Of a stretch of DNA of 64,000 nt, positions 32,422 to 43,200 are shown in pieces. Numbering within the stretch: the first letter of the stretch is position 1; the number at the start of each line of letters is the position of its first letter. The position numbers and the translations under genes are program-made. Under the pieces are notes generated by a model, which searched no databases, was not told the origin of the DNA, and was given only the letters and a program-made list of their open reading frames with translations. Origin of the DNA: Bryobacteraceae bacterium (GTDB taxonomy: Bacteria; Acidobacteriota; Terriglobia; Bryobacterales; Bryobacteraceae). The stretch covers positions 744,001 through 808,000 of the forward strand of contig JAWKHH010000005.1 of NCBI GenBank assembly GCA_041394945.1. Direction: 5' to 3'.

Positions 32422-34776
32422 TCAGTTCACCCACACCGGCGACGTCCAAAGCTTGTTCGTGTCCAGTTGCTCCGCGCGCAGGTAGATGTAGTCGCCCGGC
32501 CTCAGCGGCTCCCGGTCTTCGAAGGTCAGCCGCTCGTCCATCCGCCCCTTCGCATCCACGAGATCGCATTCCACCGTGAACTCCGTGTCCACGCCCATTT
32601 TTTGCATGTACGGATGCCGCACCTTGCCCTTCGCCACCCAACGGTGCGAAAGATCGCGCTTCAACCCCTCAATCGAAATCGTCGTCTCGAAAAGCCCCAT
32701 CGTGTCGGAATCGTCCAGCCGGAAATGCAAATCGCCGGACGCCTCCGATAAGTCGACGAGCACGCCGTCCCGATCCCCCGACACCGCCGCCGACTCCCAC
32801 TCGATCGCCGCACCCTTCTGCGCGAACGTCTCGAACCCCTGGTCCCGGTTCACCACTTCGATCAGCCGCACCCGCCCCGACGTCGCCCGCAGCGACCCCT
32901 TCCGCAGTCCCGTCGCCGCCCGCCGCTGATACACGTTGTCGCCCCACACGATCCGCGCCACCGATGACCCTGCCCGCGCCGGCGTCGTCGCATGAATCAC
33001 CCGCCCGTTCCGCACCAGTTCCACTCGCAGCAGCGGAGCCGTCCCCGATACCCGCGCCTCGATCCGCGCGCCTTTCGTCCCCGCCGCCCCGATCTCGCCG
33101 CCCATCCCCTCGCCGTTCACCCGGAAATCGGCCATCATCCGTGCGTTGCCCGTCGTCGCGAACGTCCGCCGCTCGTACAACCCGTCCCAGATCGATTGCC
33201 GGTCTTTCGCCAGCGCCCACACACCCGCCAGCGCGTTCGAGTTCACGTAGATCACGCCCGGATACGCGATCCCCATCGACGTCGTATGCGTATCGCCTGC
33301 GCCGATCACCCCCTGCCGCAGGCCGTTCTCCAGATGCTTCCGCCACGAATCCTCGAACACCCCGTGCACGCTTGCGATCTCGAACAGCCGCTCGATCCGC
33401 TGATCCGTCGGGTGCGACCAGTCGGGCGGACCCCCGCCGATATGCGGAATCACCAGCGTCGGCGCCTTGGCGAGCTTCACCGTCTCGAGCATCTGCCCCA
33501 CCGGCGCCATCGGATTCTTCGGGTCCAACTCCATCGTCGATTTCGCGTCATCGGCGTTGTAGAACACGTTGTGGTGCCCGCCCGCCTGCGTCCCCACGCT
33601 GTACTCATATCCGGAAATTGAAACGAATTCCTGCCATCCGTTGTGCTTCTTTGTCGACGCCTTCAGCGCCGGCCACTCGTCCACCGGATGGCGTTGACCG
33701 TCGTAGAGCGAAGGCCCCGTCACCGAAAGCGGCATGTGGTGCGGCGTCACCGAGCCGAAATCGAGCAGCCCCACCCGCCGCCCGTAACGATACAGTTCAT
33801 CGAACACGCCCCGCCCGTCGTGCAGATAAGTATGTTGATGCATCTCGCCGTAGTAGGCGCGCCGCAACGGATTCGCCTCCACCCACACCGGATTGCTCAC
33901 GCCGCGCACCCGCCCGTCCGTGGTCTCCACCGCGATCCGGTACGTCCCCTCGCGATCGATCCGCGCGTCGCGCGCCGCGTAGTGCAGCAGCGGCTCCTCG
34001 TACCGGAACGCCCCCCCGCGCACGTCCGCCTGCGCCGCCGCCATCCGCAGCGCGAGCCCAGTCGAGTTCCGCGCCTGCGATACCCACTCGTCCATCGGCG
34101 CCACTTCGATCGGGAACGCCTCGCCCGTCTTCACCACCGAAGGCGCCATCACCCGCAGCGCCTTCAGCGGACCCCCCACCACCCGCAGAATCGCATCGCC
34201 GCCATAGCCCGCCGGCAGCCCCTTGCGCGTGATCGCCACGCGGAAGTTGAACAGGTTTTCCTCGTAGTACTGCATGCGGACGCCCCGCGCGCCGCCGAGG
34301 TCGAACACCACCCGGTCGCCCTGCTTCAGCGCGCCGCTTTCCACAACAATGCCCGACGTCTTGCGATACGGGAACACGGCCGGCGTGTTCCGCTGTTCCC
34401 AGTTGGTCCACGTCACCGGCGTCACCTTCACGCCGCTCGCCGGAAGTTGCGCTCCGAACCAGGCGGGCGCGTTCGCGTCGCTCACTTGGAACTCCTCCAC
34501 GTCGCTGGTGAAGTGCTTCCAGATCTCGATCGCCATGCCCGGCTCGACGGCAAGATCGCCGACGGTGTACTCGATGCGCACCCGTTCCCGCTTCCCCGCC
34601 TCGACAACCGGAGCCGAGAGCAGCTTTACCGTGCCGTGCAGCGGATAGCCCTTCGGGAAGTACCCGCTCTGCCGATATTCAATGCGGTCTTGAGGCGCCT
34701 GCTGCGACGATGCCAGCGTCCAAAGCGCGAAGAGCGCAATCGCGCCAGCAACAAGGGACCGGGCTGCCGTGTGCAT
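32422..34776 (-). CDS. secreted DUF3604-like (PHP-type) protein
   Basis: 784 residues, with a signal peptide (AIALFALWTLASSQQAP). The N-terminal half looks beta-rich. From about residue 310 a PHP-like metal-binding pattern appears: YYGEMHQHTYLHDGRG, SVTPHHMPLS, SGYEYSVGTQAGGHHNVFYN, LVIPHIGGG and VIGAGDTHTTSMG, followed by LYERRTFATTGNARMMADFRVNG. This is the DUF3604 pattern; members are poorly characterised metal-dependent hydrolase-like proteins. The C-terminal ~200 residues are beta-rich. Activity unknown. First gene of a short run with the permease and PadR regulator. Confidence 0.78.
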   Translation of the reverse strand: MHTAARSLVAGAIALFALWTLASSQQAPQDRIEYRQSGYFPKGYPLHGTVKLLSAPVVEAGKRERVRIEYTVGDLAVEPGMAIEIWKHFTSDVEEFQVSDANAPAWFGAQLPASGVKVTPVTWTNWEQRNTPAVFPYRKTSGIVVESGALKQGDRVVFDLGGARGVRMQYYEENLFNFRVAITRKGLPAGYGGDAILRVVGGPLKALRVMAPSVVKTGEAFPIEVAPMDEWVSQARNSTGLALRMAAAQADVRGGAFRYEEPLLHYAARDARIDREGTYRIAVETTDGRVRGVSNPVWVEANPLRRAYYGEMHQHTYLHDGRGVFDELYRYGRRVGLLDFGSVTPHHMPLSVTGPSLYDGQRHPVDEWPALKASTKKHNGWQEFVSISGYEYSVGTQAGGHHNVFYNADDAKSTMELDPKNPMAPVGQMLETVKLAKAPTLVIPHIGGGPPDWSHPTDQRIERLFEIASVHGVFEDSWRKHLENGLRQGVIGAGDTHTTSMGIAYPGVIYVNSNALAGVWALAKDRQSIWDGLYERRTFATTGNARMMADFRVNGEGMGGEIGAAGTKGARIEARVSGTAPLLRVELVRNGRVIHATTPARAGSSVARIVWGDNVYQRRAATGLRKGSLRATSGRVRLIEVVNRDQGFETFAQKGAAIEWESAAVSGDRDGVLVDLSEASGDLHFRLDDSDTMGLFETTISIEGLKRDLSHRWVAKGKVRHPYMQKMGVDTEFTVECDLVDAKGRMDERLTFEDREPLRPGDYIYLRAEQLDTNKLWTSPVWVN

Positions 34777-34828
34777 CAGGACACCTTTTTATCACGGCGG
34801 CCTCATGGGGTGACGATCCAGGCGGGTT

Positions 34829-34914
34829 GGTGAGCTTCGGGCAGCGAGGGACACGCTGGCGAAGCGAAGGAGAGACGGGCTTGCGCGCCTGTGCTCGTCT
34901 CCTCGAAGCTCACC
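34829..34914. repeat. long inverted repeat in an intergenic gap
   Basis: GGTGAGCTTCG (34829-34839) is matched perfectly by CGAAGCTCACC (34904-34914). Within the 64-base interior AGGAGA and CGTCTCCT can also pair. A further hairpin (GCTGGAT...ATCCAGC) follows at about 34929-34956. The 187-base gap between two minus-strand genes holds no gene I can support. Confidence 0.5.
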
Positions 34915-34963
34915 GTCCGCCCAAGCGGCTGGATCGATCGCGGATTCAATCCAGCGCCATCGA

Positions 34964-35803
34964 TCAGGCGCGGCTACGAACGGTCCGGCGCCGCGCCCAG
35001 GCGAGCAGCAATCCACCCACGCCCATCATGCTCAGCGTCGTCGGCTCCGGCGTTTGCGCCGGCACTGCCGTGCCCTGGAACTGCTGCGACACGCTGGTGA
35101 GCGTGCCGAATCCGTCCACGCCCGACAACGGGACGTTCAGCAGGTCCGATACCACGAGAATTTTCACGATATCGATGAAATTGTCGCCCGCGCCGAAACT
35201 GACATTGGCGTTGGCGCTAACTCCGACGCCAGGAGCCAGACTCGCCGTGGTGTTGACGTTCGCCGACCCGCCCGAACAGGCGACGTCGCCGAGGTTTCCC
35301 GGCAACGGAAGCACGCCGCCGAGGTTCCCCGGATCGCGAATATCTGTGAGCCCGCCTACACAGTTCAGCTCCGTGAGCGCCGCCGCGCCGGTCGGAACCA
35401 GGCCCGCGGTCAGCGGCGATACGGAACCCTCCGCGCTGATTCCAACGCCCGTAATGATGTAGCTATTGTTGAGCGCTTCGATCGAGTATGCGATGACGCT
35501 GGTTGCGTCCGCCAGCGGAAATGCGTCCGCCGTCCAGGTTCCACTGAACGAAATGTCCGGCAGGCCGGAGGCATTGATGCTGTAGTTGACCACGATGTTC
35601 GACGCGGTAACCGGCTGCGCGAACACTCCCACCGTGGCGAAAGCCCAGTTCGACATCTGAAAATTGTCGATCTGGCAGCCTCCGTCGCTCGCCGATACGT
35701 CCAGATACGACTGTAGGGTTCCCCCTTGCATGCAAACCGGCGCGGCTGCCGCCGGAATCGCTGCAAGGAGGGGGATCAGGTGTGCAAACACACGAATTCT
35801 CAT
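34964..35803 (-). CDS. PEP-CTERM secreted protein
   Basis: 279 residues. GGAGG lies 8 bases before the ATG at 35803; the frame's upstream extension to 35905 is not used. Signal peptide MRIRVFAHLIPLLAAIPAAAA, a beta-rich body with four cysteines, then a C-terminal sorting signal: TPEPTTLSMMGVGGLLLAWARRRTVRSRA (Pro-Glu-Pro, hydrophobic span, Arg cluster). PEP-CTERM proteins are processed by an exosortase, linked to exopolysaccharide and surface anchoring. No exosortase gene is in the window. The body is not like the other two PEP-CTERM proteins here. Confidence 0.85.
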   Translation of the reverse strand: MRIRVFAHLIPLLAAIPAAAAPVCMQGGTLQSYLDVSASDGGCQIDNFQMSNWAFATVGVFAQPVTASNIVVNYSINASGLPDISFSGTWTADAFPLADATSVIAYSIEALNNSYIITGVGISAEGSVSPLTAGLVPTGAAALTELNCVGGLTDIRDPGNLGGVLPLPGNLGDVACSGGSANVNTTASLAPGVGVSANANVSFGAGDNFIDIVKILVVSDLLNVPLSGVDGFGTLTSVSQQFQGTAVPAQTPEPTTLSMMGVGGLLLAWARRRTVRSRA

Positions 35804-36094
35804 CGATCTTCCTCCACAAAAAGTTGCGCCCCTCTTCTTGAAGCTGAAGCGGAGCCCCAGGCCGGACGGCATCGTGAAATGCTTTGGCCGGAAGACGATC
35901 AGCATTCAAACTCAGGTGTCGTTAATTCTTCGGCATTCTAATTCGAAAACTTTTGGATTAATCCGGGAAATTGTCACCCCCGGTTCGCGCGGCCGGGTCC
36001 GGTTTATCGGCGGCCCCGCGCCCCCGCTCTTGCTGCTCGGATCTTTTGCCCCTGCGGCTGTCTGGAGCCGTCCTGGATTGGGCCCGTGCGGCGC
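35804..36094. other. intergenic gap without a supported gene
   Basis: About 290 bases between two minus-strand genes. The first ~150 bases upstream of the PEP-CTERM gene are locally AT-richer (35895-35965) and probably hold its promoter. I see no gene, tRNA or clear terminator. Confidence 0.5.
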
Positions 36095-39000
36095 CTACGG
36101 AATCACGGTATACGTGACTAACGGAGTCCACCCGGAAGTCGAGATCAAATCCTGAATCCCCAGGTACAGCACCCTGTCGCCGGCGAATGCGGCCTTGAAT
36201 TCGACGTTCAAAGTGAGCCTGAGTTCGTCCCCGGATACCGTTGACGAAGACCCGGCCGACCGAATCCGGCACTGGTTGTTCTCAATCACGCCCGCGCCTC
36301 CGTCGAGCACGATGGAACCCTTGATCCCACTGCCGTTGTCGTTGATGAGCTGGAGCGAGTTGCTGGGCCTGTGGTATCCGAAGTAGCACGCCTGCCGGCC
36401 GTCGATGGCGCCGCTCAGCAGGAACGAGACGGATTGAATATCGATCGCGCCGTTCGTGTCGTAGGCCGTCACCTCGAATACCTGTGCACGGCCCGTGCCA
36501 GCGGCAGGTTGGGCTGAAATGGCGCGCGGCGCGGAGGTCACGTCCTGCGGAACTCCCTGCCAAATCCCGCCAGGCACCCAGCCCGAATTGTTGTTGGCCT
36601 TGTCGCGCGCGGCGAGGTAAACCACCTTCGGTCCCCGAAACGCCTGCGAACCCGTCAGTCCCAATCGTAGGTCGAGCCGGGCTCCGGAGGTGGATAGCGA
36701 AGTCGCTGAGCCGTTCACCACGCACTGCGAGTTCGCCGTAAACCCGGTGCCGCTGTACTGGTCCACGGGAAGGCCCGGCTGCACCAGCCCATCCCCGGCG
36801 TCGTTGACGAGGAAGAGCGTCGAGGTATCCCGGACGAAAGCCAGATAACACGCGTGCCGTCCGTCGAGAGCATCGGCGATCAGCACGTTCACCACGTTGA
36901 GATCGGATTCCCCATTGGCGTCCGCGAAGGATACGTAGTACCCGTTGTAATCGCTGGAGGCGCTCAAAACCACGGGCGACGCTGCGGGCAAGCCCGACTG
37001 CTGGACGGTGAAGGCCGCCAGAACCTGACTGGTTTGCTCGTCCCGAATGGTCCAGTTGGTGGTAAGCGTGCTCGGCGTCAGATTTGCCGAAATGCTCATT
37101 TGCCCCGTGCCGGCCCCGGTTCCGGAGCCGGCGTAGCCATTTCCGTTCACATCCGTGATGCGCCAACGGCATCCGATGGAAGCGTTCACCGGAACGGATA
37201 TCAAGCCGCCGCGGAAACCAATCGCCAGGTTGCCGGGGCTTGCTACCGCGTCACAATTCTGCGAGGTTTGGATGGCCTGCACGCTCGCGTTCCCGAGCTG
37301 AATCGCGTGGTTTCGTTGGTAACCCTGGTTGTTTGACGCCGCGGTCACTTGAACAGTAGCCGGGCCGGCGCCGCTCGACGGCGCTACCGTCAACCACGTC
37401 GGCAACCCGGTGAATGCCCATGTACAACCGGTGCCGGTGGTGATCGAAAGAGGCTGCGTCGCGCCCCCGGCGGGAAATCCCGGAAGCGTTCCTAAAGAAA
37501 CCGCGCATCCGTTCTGCACCACCCGCACGTTGTTGCTTCCGAAGCTGAGGTCGATGAAACGACTCCCCGCGGTCAGAAAGGCGGTTCCCGATACCGTGAA
37601 AGTCGCGTTTCCCCGATTCGGCTGTCCGCTCGTCTGGGTGACGGTCAGCCACGGTGGGAGGTAGATCGGCCGCCGTTCCCAGGCGCAGTTTGGGTCTGCC
37701 GCGAGTGTGAGCGCAGTCGCGGCCCCCATTTCCGACAGGGTCACCGGATTCGGGCTGAGCTGCTGATAGCACGAGTTGGCGCCCTGCACGATGGCAACTG
37801 ACCCGCCCCCGGGCGATATCGTCAGACTGGCCGACCGCAGAACGCCTGTGTTGTTCGGTTGGCTCTGCAGTACCAGGGCGTCCACCCCGGTCCCGCTCGT
37901 TCTGCTGACAGTCATCCACGCGGGCGGCGCCGTCACGGACCACGCGCAGCTACCCGCCGCGCGCACCTTCACGTAAAGCTTGGAAGCTTCGTTGTAGCTG
38001 CCATTGCCGATCACCGCGTCTGTTCCGTTCACGCTCGGCTCAATCCACATCTCCGGCGTGCATGCGCCCGCCGCGGTGGTCAGGCGGGCGTAGAAACCAT
38101 CGGTTGTGTCCGTGCTACAGCAGGATTGTCCTGCGCCGTATTCCTTCGCCACCGCCGGGCGGCCGTCCGCGGGGAAGCCCGGGTTCTTGGTCCAGCCGCC
38201 GACATAGATCCGGTTGCCGATGTCAGCGGGGTCGATGCTGACCGAAGTGATAGCCTCCTCCGCCGTCCCCGGCCCGCCAAGATTCGTCGAAAAGGCGATC
38301 CCGTAACCCGGCGTCGCCCGGAACCACGTAACGAATCCATCCGGCTCGCCCACCAGGCCCGGCCTCTGAATCCGGCTAACGGTCGGGAAGTTGCCCGACG
38401 AAGTGCCGCCCACGGCAACGAACGACGAGGCCGAGACTGCCGCGATATCGTTCACCGTATCGTCCGGATAACCGCCCAGATAGGTAGCGAACGTGGTGGC
38501 GGTACCGTTGGCGTCCAGGATGGCGATGAATCCATCCTTGCTGCCGCCCGACGTGGCCTGCGTGGCATTCACCACCGCCAGATCCATCGATGTCGTCGAT
38601 CCGCCGACAATCGCCACGTTCGCATCCAACGCCAAGGCTTTGCCCTCCTCGTCGCCGGAGCCTCCGAAATAGGTGAAGTACAGTTTCGCGTTGCCGGTCG
38701 CGCTGATGCGCGCAACGAAGGCGTCCTGTCCCGACACCGCGGTCCTCAGTGCGCCCTGCGTGGCCAGGAAGGCCGAGGCGGTAGTACCGGCCACAAACGC
38801 CTCGCCCGACACGTTTACCGCAATTGCGTTCCCTCGGTCTTCTCCCGAGCCACCCAGGTAGCTCGCGTAGACCAGCGCGGTCCCGGCAGGATTCAACTTG
38901 GCGACGAAGGCGTCGGAACCCGGATAGCTGGTATTCGCCGGCCGGATCGTTTGGAAAGCTCCCACGGTCACTGGGAAGTTGCTCGCCGAGGTGAATCCCG

Positions 39001-40162
39001 TCGAATAAACCGCGCCAGTTCCGTCCAACGCGACCGAAGTCACCTGTGTTTCGCTGCCGCCGCCGATTGTACTCGAGTAGATCAAGGCTTGGCCACTGGA
39101 CGAAAGCTTCAGAACGAAACCGCGCGTCGCTGTGGAATCCCCGGACTGAAACCCTCCCTGAGCCGGGAAGTCGTACGAGCTGGTCCAGCCGCCCACATAG
39201 GCATTGCCCGCGCCGTCCACCGCAACGCTTGTGGCTGCCTCGGCGTTGCTTCCGCCTATGTACGTGAAGTGCTTGGTGCCAGTCAATGCAGTGCGCAACA
39301 GGAACGCCTCCCGATAGTACGAGTACGGCGGACCAACGTCGTCGAAAGCATTCACAACCGGCAGGTCCACGCTCGTCGTCTCTCCCACGATCACCAGCTC
39401 GTCCGCGCCCGGCCGGTACACAATGTCGTTGATCTGGTCATCCCCGGACCCGCCCACGAACCGCGCATAAACCAACTCCGGGTCGATCACCAGCTCCGCC
39501 CCCCGGTCGTACTCGCCCAACACGAAATCCACCGCCCCGTCCTTCCGCACCCGGTACGCGCTCTCCACATCCCGCCGCGCGCCGTCCACCGTCTGATACG
39601 CCTCCGGCTTCTCCCACCGCACCGGCCCCGCCGCCGTTTCGATCGCGAGCGCCCCGTCCTTCTCCACCCGCACTGCCGCCGCACCCTCGAACCGCATCCG
39701 GATTCGCGAAGCGTCCGCCCCCGCCGCCACCACGAAGTCATGTTCCAGCAATCGCCGCCCGTTCTCGTAGTAACGAACGTCCACGCCTTCCCACGCCCCG
39801 CGCACTCGCACCGACGAGTGATGCTCCACGCCGGTCACCCACTTCTTCGGGTCGTTCCCATGGAAATACGAACTTCGATCCGCGTTCGTCCCGCCGCCCT
39901 CGATCGCCGCCTCCCGCCGCGCCCCGTCGAGCTTCATCGTCAACACGGCAGGCTTCTCGCCGTGCAGCGCCAGAATCGCCTCGGAATTGTTGAGATAAAC
40001 GTGATAGCCGTGTCCGCGCGCGAAGTACCGTGCCCGCGCGTCCACCTGGCCCCGGTTCTCCTCGAACCAGACCGGCTGCTCGCCAAGATTCACCGCGTCA
40101 GTGCGCGGCGCGGCCTGGGCGATAACCGCGGCGAGTGCCAGTAATCCCTGAAGAAACTTCAC
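36095..40162 (-). CDS. giant secreted SBBP/BACON protein with two C-terminal copies of the new domain
   Basis: 1355 residues, GTG start with GGAGG upstream, signal peptide MKFLQGLLALAAVIAQA. Residues ~25-235 (NLGEQPVWFEENRGQVD...) form the N-terminal domain common in SBBP proteins. ~240-680 are SBBP-type propeller repeats (YIGGSNAEAATSVAVDGAGNAYVGG; LVYASYLGGSGEDRGNAIAVNVSGEAFVAG). ~720-1060 are about four BACON-like domains (CAWSVTAPPAWMTVSRTSGTG; CTWAFTGLPTWLTVAPSSGAG). The last ~270 residues are two copies of the LDGR-ACY...NSQC domain also found at 1301-2260. Extracellular, probably binds surface glycans or other macromolecules. Tandem paralogue of the gene at 40232-44293. Confidence 0.87.
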   Translation of the reverse strand: MKFLQGLLALAAVIAQAAPRTDAVNLGEQPVWFEENRGQVDARARYFARGHGYHVYLNNSEAILALHGEKPAVLTMKLDGARREAAIEGGGTNADRSSYFHGNDPKKWVTGVEHHSSVRVRGAWEGVDVRYYENGRRLLEHDFVVAAGADASRIRMRFEGAAAVRVEKDGALAIETAAGPVRWEKPEAYQTVDGARRDVESAYRVRKDGAVDFVLGEYDRGAELVIDPELVYARFVGGSGDDQINDIVYRPGADELVIVGETTSVDLPVVNAFDDVGPPYSYYREAFLLRTALTGTKHFTYIGGSNAEAATSVAVDGAGNAYVGGWTSSYDFPAQGGFQSGDSTATRGFVLKLSSSGQALIYSSTIGGGSETQVTSVALDGTGAVYSTGFTSASNFPVTVGAFQTIRPANTSYPGSDAFVAKLNPAGTALVYASYLGGSGEDRGNAIAVNVSGEAFVAGTTASAFLATQGALRTAVSGQDAFVARISATGNAKLYFTYFGGSGDEEGKALALDANVAIVGGSTTSMDLAVVNATQATSGGSKDGFIAILDANGTATTFATYLGGYPDDTVNDIAAVSASSFVAVGGTSSGNFPTVSRIQRPGLVGEPDGFVTWFRATPGYGIAFSTNLGGPGTAEEAITSVSIDPADIGNRIYVGGWTKNPGFPADGRPAVAKEYGAGQSCCSTDTTDGFYARLTTAAGACTPEMWIEPSVNGTDAVIGNGSYNEASKLYVKVRAAGSCAWSVTAPPAWMTVSRTSGTGVDALVLQSQPNNTGVLRSASLTISPGGGSVAIVQGANSCYQQLSPNPVTLSEMGAATALTLAADPNCAWERRPIYLPPWLTVTQTSGQPNRGNATFTVSGTAFLTAGSRFIDLSFGSNNVRVVQNGCAVSLGTLPGFPAGGATQPLSITTGTGCTWAFTGLPTWLTVAPSSGAGPATVQVTAASNNQGYQRNHAIQLGNASVQAIQTSQNCDAVASPGNLAIGFRGGLISVPVNASIGCRWRITDVNGNGYAGSGTGAGTGQMSISANLTPSTLTTNWTIRDEQTSQVLAAFTVQQSGLPAASPVVLSASSDYNGYYVSFADANGESDLNVVNVLIADALDGRHACYLAFVRDTSTLFLVNDAGDGLVQPGLPVDQYSGTGFTANSQCVVNGSATSLSTSGARLDLRLGLTGSQAFRGPKVVYLAARDKANNNSGWVPGGIWQGVPQDVTSAPRAISAQPAAGTGRAQVFEVTAYDTNGAIDIQSVSFLLSGAIDGRQACYFGYHRPSNSLQLINDNGSGIKGSIVLDGGAGVIENNQCRIRSAGSSSTVSGDELRLTLNVEFKAAFAGDRVLYLGIQDLISTSGWTPLVTYTVIP
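39450..40125. repeat. near-identical DNA block, copy 1 of the paralogue pair
   Basis: The N-terminal coding part (signal peptide end to about residue 235) is almost base-for-base the same as 43590-44260, with only scattered changes, while the propeller region beyond it has diverged strongly. Limits are by eye. Confidence 0.7.
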
Positions 40163-40231
40163 CTCTTTTTGACCTCCAGCAGCACCAATAATAGCTCGAT
40201 TATCCGGCCCGCGATATGCTACCTGAAGCCG

Positions 40232-43200
40232 CTACGGAATCACCGTGTAAGTCGACATCGGCGTCCATCCCGACGTGGACACCTGGTCCTGAATGCCCAG
40301 ATACAAGACCTTATCGCCGGCGAATGCAGCCTTGAACTCGACGTTCAACGTGAGCGTGATCTCGTTTCCGGAAGCCGACGCCGACGACCCGGCCGCCAGA
40401 ACCCGGCACTGGCTGTTCTCCACCACACCCGGCCCGCCGTCGAGAACCATCGTGCCCTTCACTCCGTTCCCGTTGTCGTTGACCAACTGAAGCGAATTCG
40501 AAGGGCGATGGTATCCCAAGTAACACGCATGGCGTCCGTCGATCGCGCCATTGAGCAGGAACGACACAGACTGAATGTCCACGGCTCCATTCGGGTCCGT
40601 TGCCTTCAGGACAAAGCGATCTGTCCGGCCGATACCCCGTGGTGGCTCCGAGAACGTGGCCGCGGGAGCGTTCGTCGGTGGTTTCGCGGATCCCCTCCAG
40701 ATGCTCATGGGTACCCACCCGGAGTTGTTTCCCGCGCCGTCCCGCGCCGCCGCATACAGCACTTTGGAGCCGGTGAAGGTCGTCGAGGCCGCGATCCCAA
40801 GGGTCATCTCAATGCCCTCTCCAGCCATCGAAAGGTTGGCAGTCGGCCCAACGACGCACTGCGAGTTGGCCGTGAACCCGCTGATCCCCGATGTTGAAAA
40901 CATCATGGGCGGCTGAACAAGAGCGTCGCCTTGATCGTTGACGACAAAGAGCTTGGAGGCCCCCGGCACGAAAGCCAGGTAGCACGCATTCCGGCCGTCC
41001 AGCGCGTCCGCGATCAGGATGTTCAACACACTGATATCCGCGGCGCCATTGGAATCCGCGAACCGGAATTGATTGATGACCGAACCGGGATATCGCGGAG
41101 CCATGGGGCTTGGGACTGCTGGCGGCAGGCCCGCTTGATCAATCGAAAAGCTATGCAGCACCTGATCGATATTCGGATCGCGGACCGTACAATCGAAATG
41201 GCGCGGCACCGTGGAGAAGTTGGGCGTCAGCTCCAGGGAGGCTACGCTGGCTCCCCTTCCTGAAGCCCCGATATTGTCGCCCCCGACTAGCCAAAAGCAG
41301 CCGGGGCCGGCGGTTACTGGGATACGAACCGTCCCGCCGCGGTGGCTCACCGCGAAGTCCGCTGGTCCCGAAAGCACGGAGCAGGCCTGAGATGCCTGGC
41401 GCACCCGGAAGCTAACCAGTCCCACGGAGCCGTCGTGAAATCGCGACTCGTCCGGATTCGGCGCCGCTGTAAGTTGCACGGTTCCAGAGCCGGTTCCGCT
41501 CGCCGGCGATGCGGTCAACCACTGAGGAAGATCGCGGATGGACCAGGGACACCCAGGGTCGGTAGTGATCGTCATGGGATTCGTGGCTCCTCCGAATGGA
41601 AGCACCGGAAGCACCCCAAGGCTGTACGTACATCCCTCTTGCGTGACGACGACTCGCGGTCCGGTGTCATTTCGAAAAGCAAGAAAGATGCTGCGCGAGC
41701 CTTCTCGGGCGAGCGGCGCCGCCGAAATGGAGAACTTCGCGCTACCCTTTCGCGGTAACCCGCTCGTCTGCGCAACGGTCAACCAGTTCGGAAGCGGCAA
41801 CGGCCCGATGTCCCACGGGCAACCTGCATCGGCCGTCAACGTGAGGCTGACGGCAGCGCCGGTCTTCGGGATCGTCACCAGACTCGGGCTCACCGACAGG
41901 AAGCATGCACCCGCCTGTGTAACCGTCACCGAGGCGCCGCCCGGCGATACTGCGAGCGACGCAGTTCGCGTACTCAACGTTCCGTTGTCCTGGGCCTCCA
42001 ACACCATCGTTGCCACACCTGTGCCTGTCGTTGCGCTGCTCGAGAGCCACGGTGGGGGAACCGTAATGCTCCACGCGCAGTTGTGGGCAGCCCGTACTTT
42101 CAGAAATAGCCGCCGCGCCTCCACCCTGTCGGATCGCGGCACCACTGCGTCCGTTCCGTTGGAGGATGGCTCCAGCCACATCTCTGGAGCGCACGCTCCC
42201 GTGCTCGTGGTCAACCTCGCGTAGAAGCCATCGCTTTGCGGGGGCGTTACGAGGGGATCCGTGTTGCCGCCTGCAATCTCGCGCGCCACCGCCGGTCGCC
42301 TGTCCGCGGGGAAGCCGCTGCTCCTGGTCCAGCCCCCAACATAGATGCGATTCGCTGGGTCGCCTGGGTCTACGGTCACTGCCGTGATTTCCTCGCTTTC
42401 AACGCCGGGGGCACCCAGATTGGTCGAGAAAGGAACCGAGTAGCCAGGGGCCGCCCGGAACCAGGTTACGAACCCGTCCGGCTCACCATAGCCGCCGGCA
42501 CGCTGCAGGCGATCCACGGCTGGAAAATCGCCCGACTCCGTCCTGCCCACCGCAACAAATGACGAAACAGAAGCCGCCGCGATGTCCAGCACTTCGTCGT
42601 CGGGGTATCCGCCCAGATAAGTGGCAAACGTTGCCGCCGAGCCACTCGAATTCAGTACCGCGACGTAACCGTCCCTGGCGCCGCCTGGAACGGGTTGAGT
42701 GGCGTTGACCACCGCCAGATCGGTGGACGTTGTACTCCCGCCTATAATGGCGAGGTTGCCGTCCACGGCGACAGCCTTACCCGTGTCGTCTCCCGATCCC
42801 CCGAAGTAAGTGAAATAGACAAGGGCTGTTCCGCCTGCATTGATTCGTGCAACGAAGGCTTCCTTGAGGCTCACTGTCGAACGGAGAGCGCCGGCTGTCG
42901 CCAGAGATTCGGAATAGGTCGTCCCTACCACGAACGCCTCGCCCGACGCGTTCACTGCGATCCCATTCCCTTCGTCGTCCTGAAAGCCTCCGAGATAACT
43001 CGCATACACCAGAGCCGTCCCCTGTGCGTTCAGCTTCAATACGAAAGCGTCGGATAGGAAGTTGGAGTTCGCCGGCCGGAATGCGCCGGCAGTTACTGGG
43101 AAGTTCGACGATGAGGTCAGCCCCGTGACGTAGGCGGCCCCTTGAGCGTCGATGGCAATCGCCCTGGCCTGTTGGTAGGAAGTGCCGCCGCCGATCAGGC

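Noticed and set aside
37859..40144. 761-residue plus-strand open frame
   Set aside because: Antisense to the first SBBP protein; composition is that of a shadow frame.
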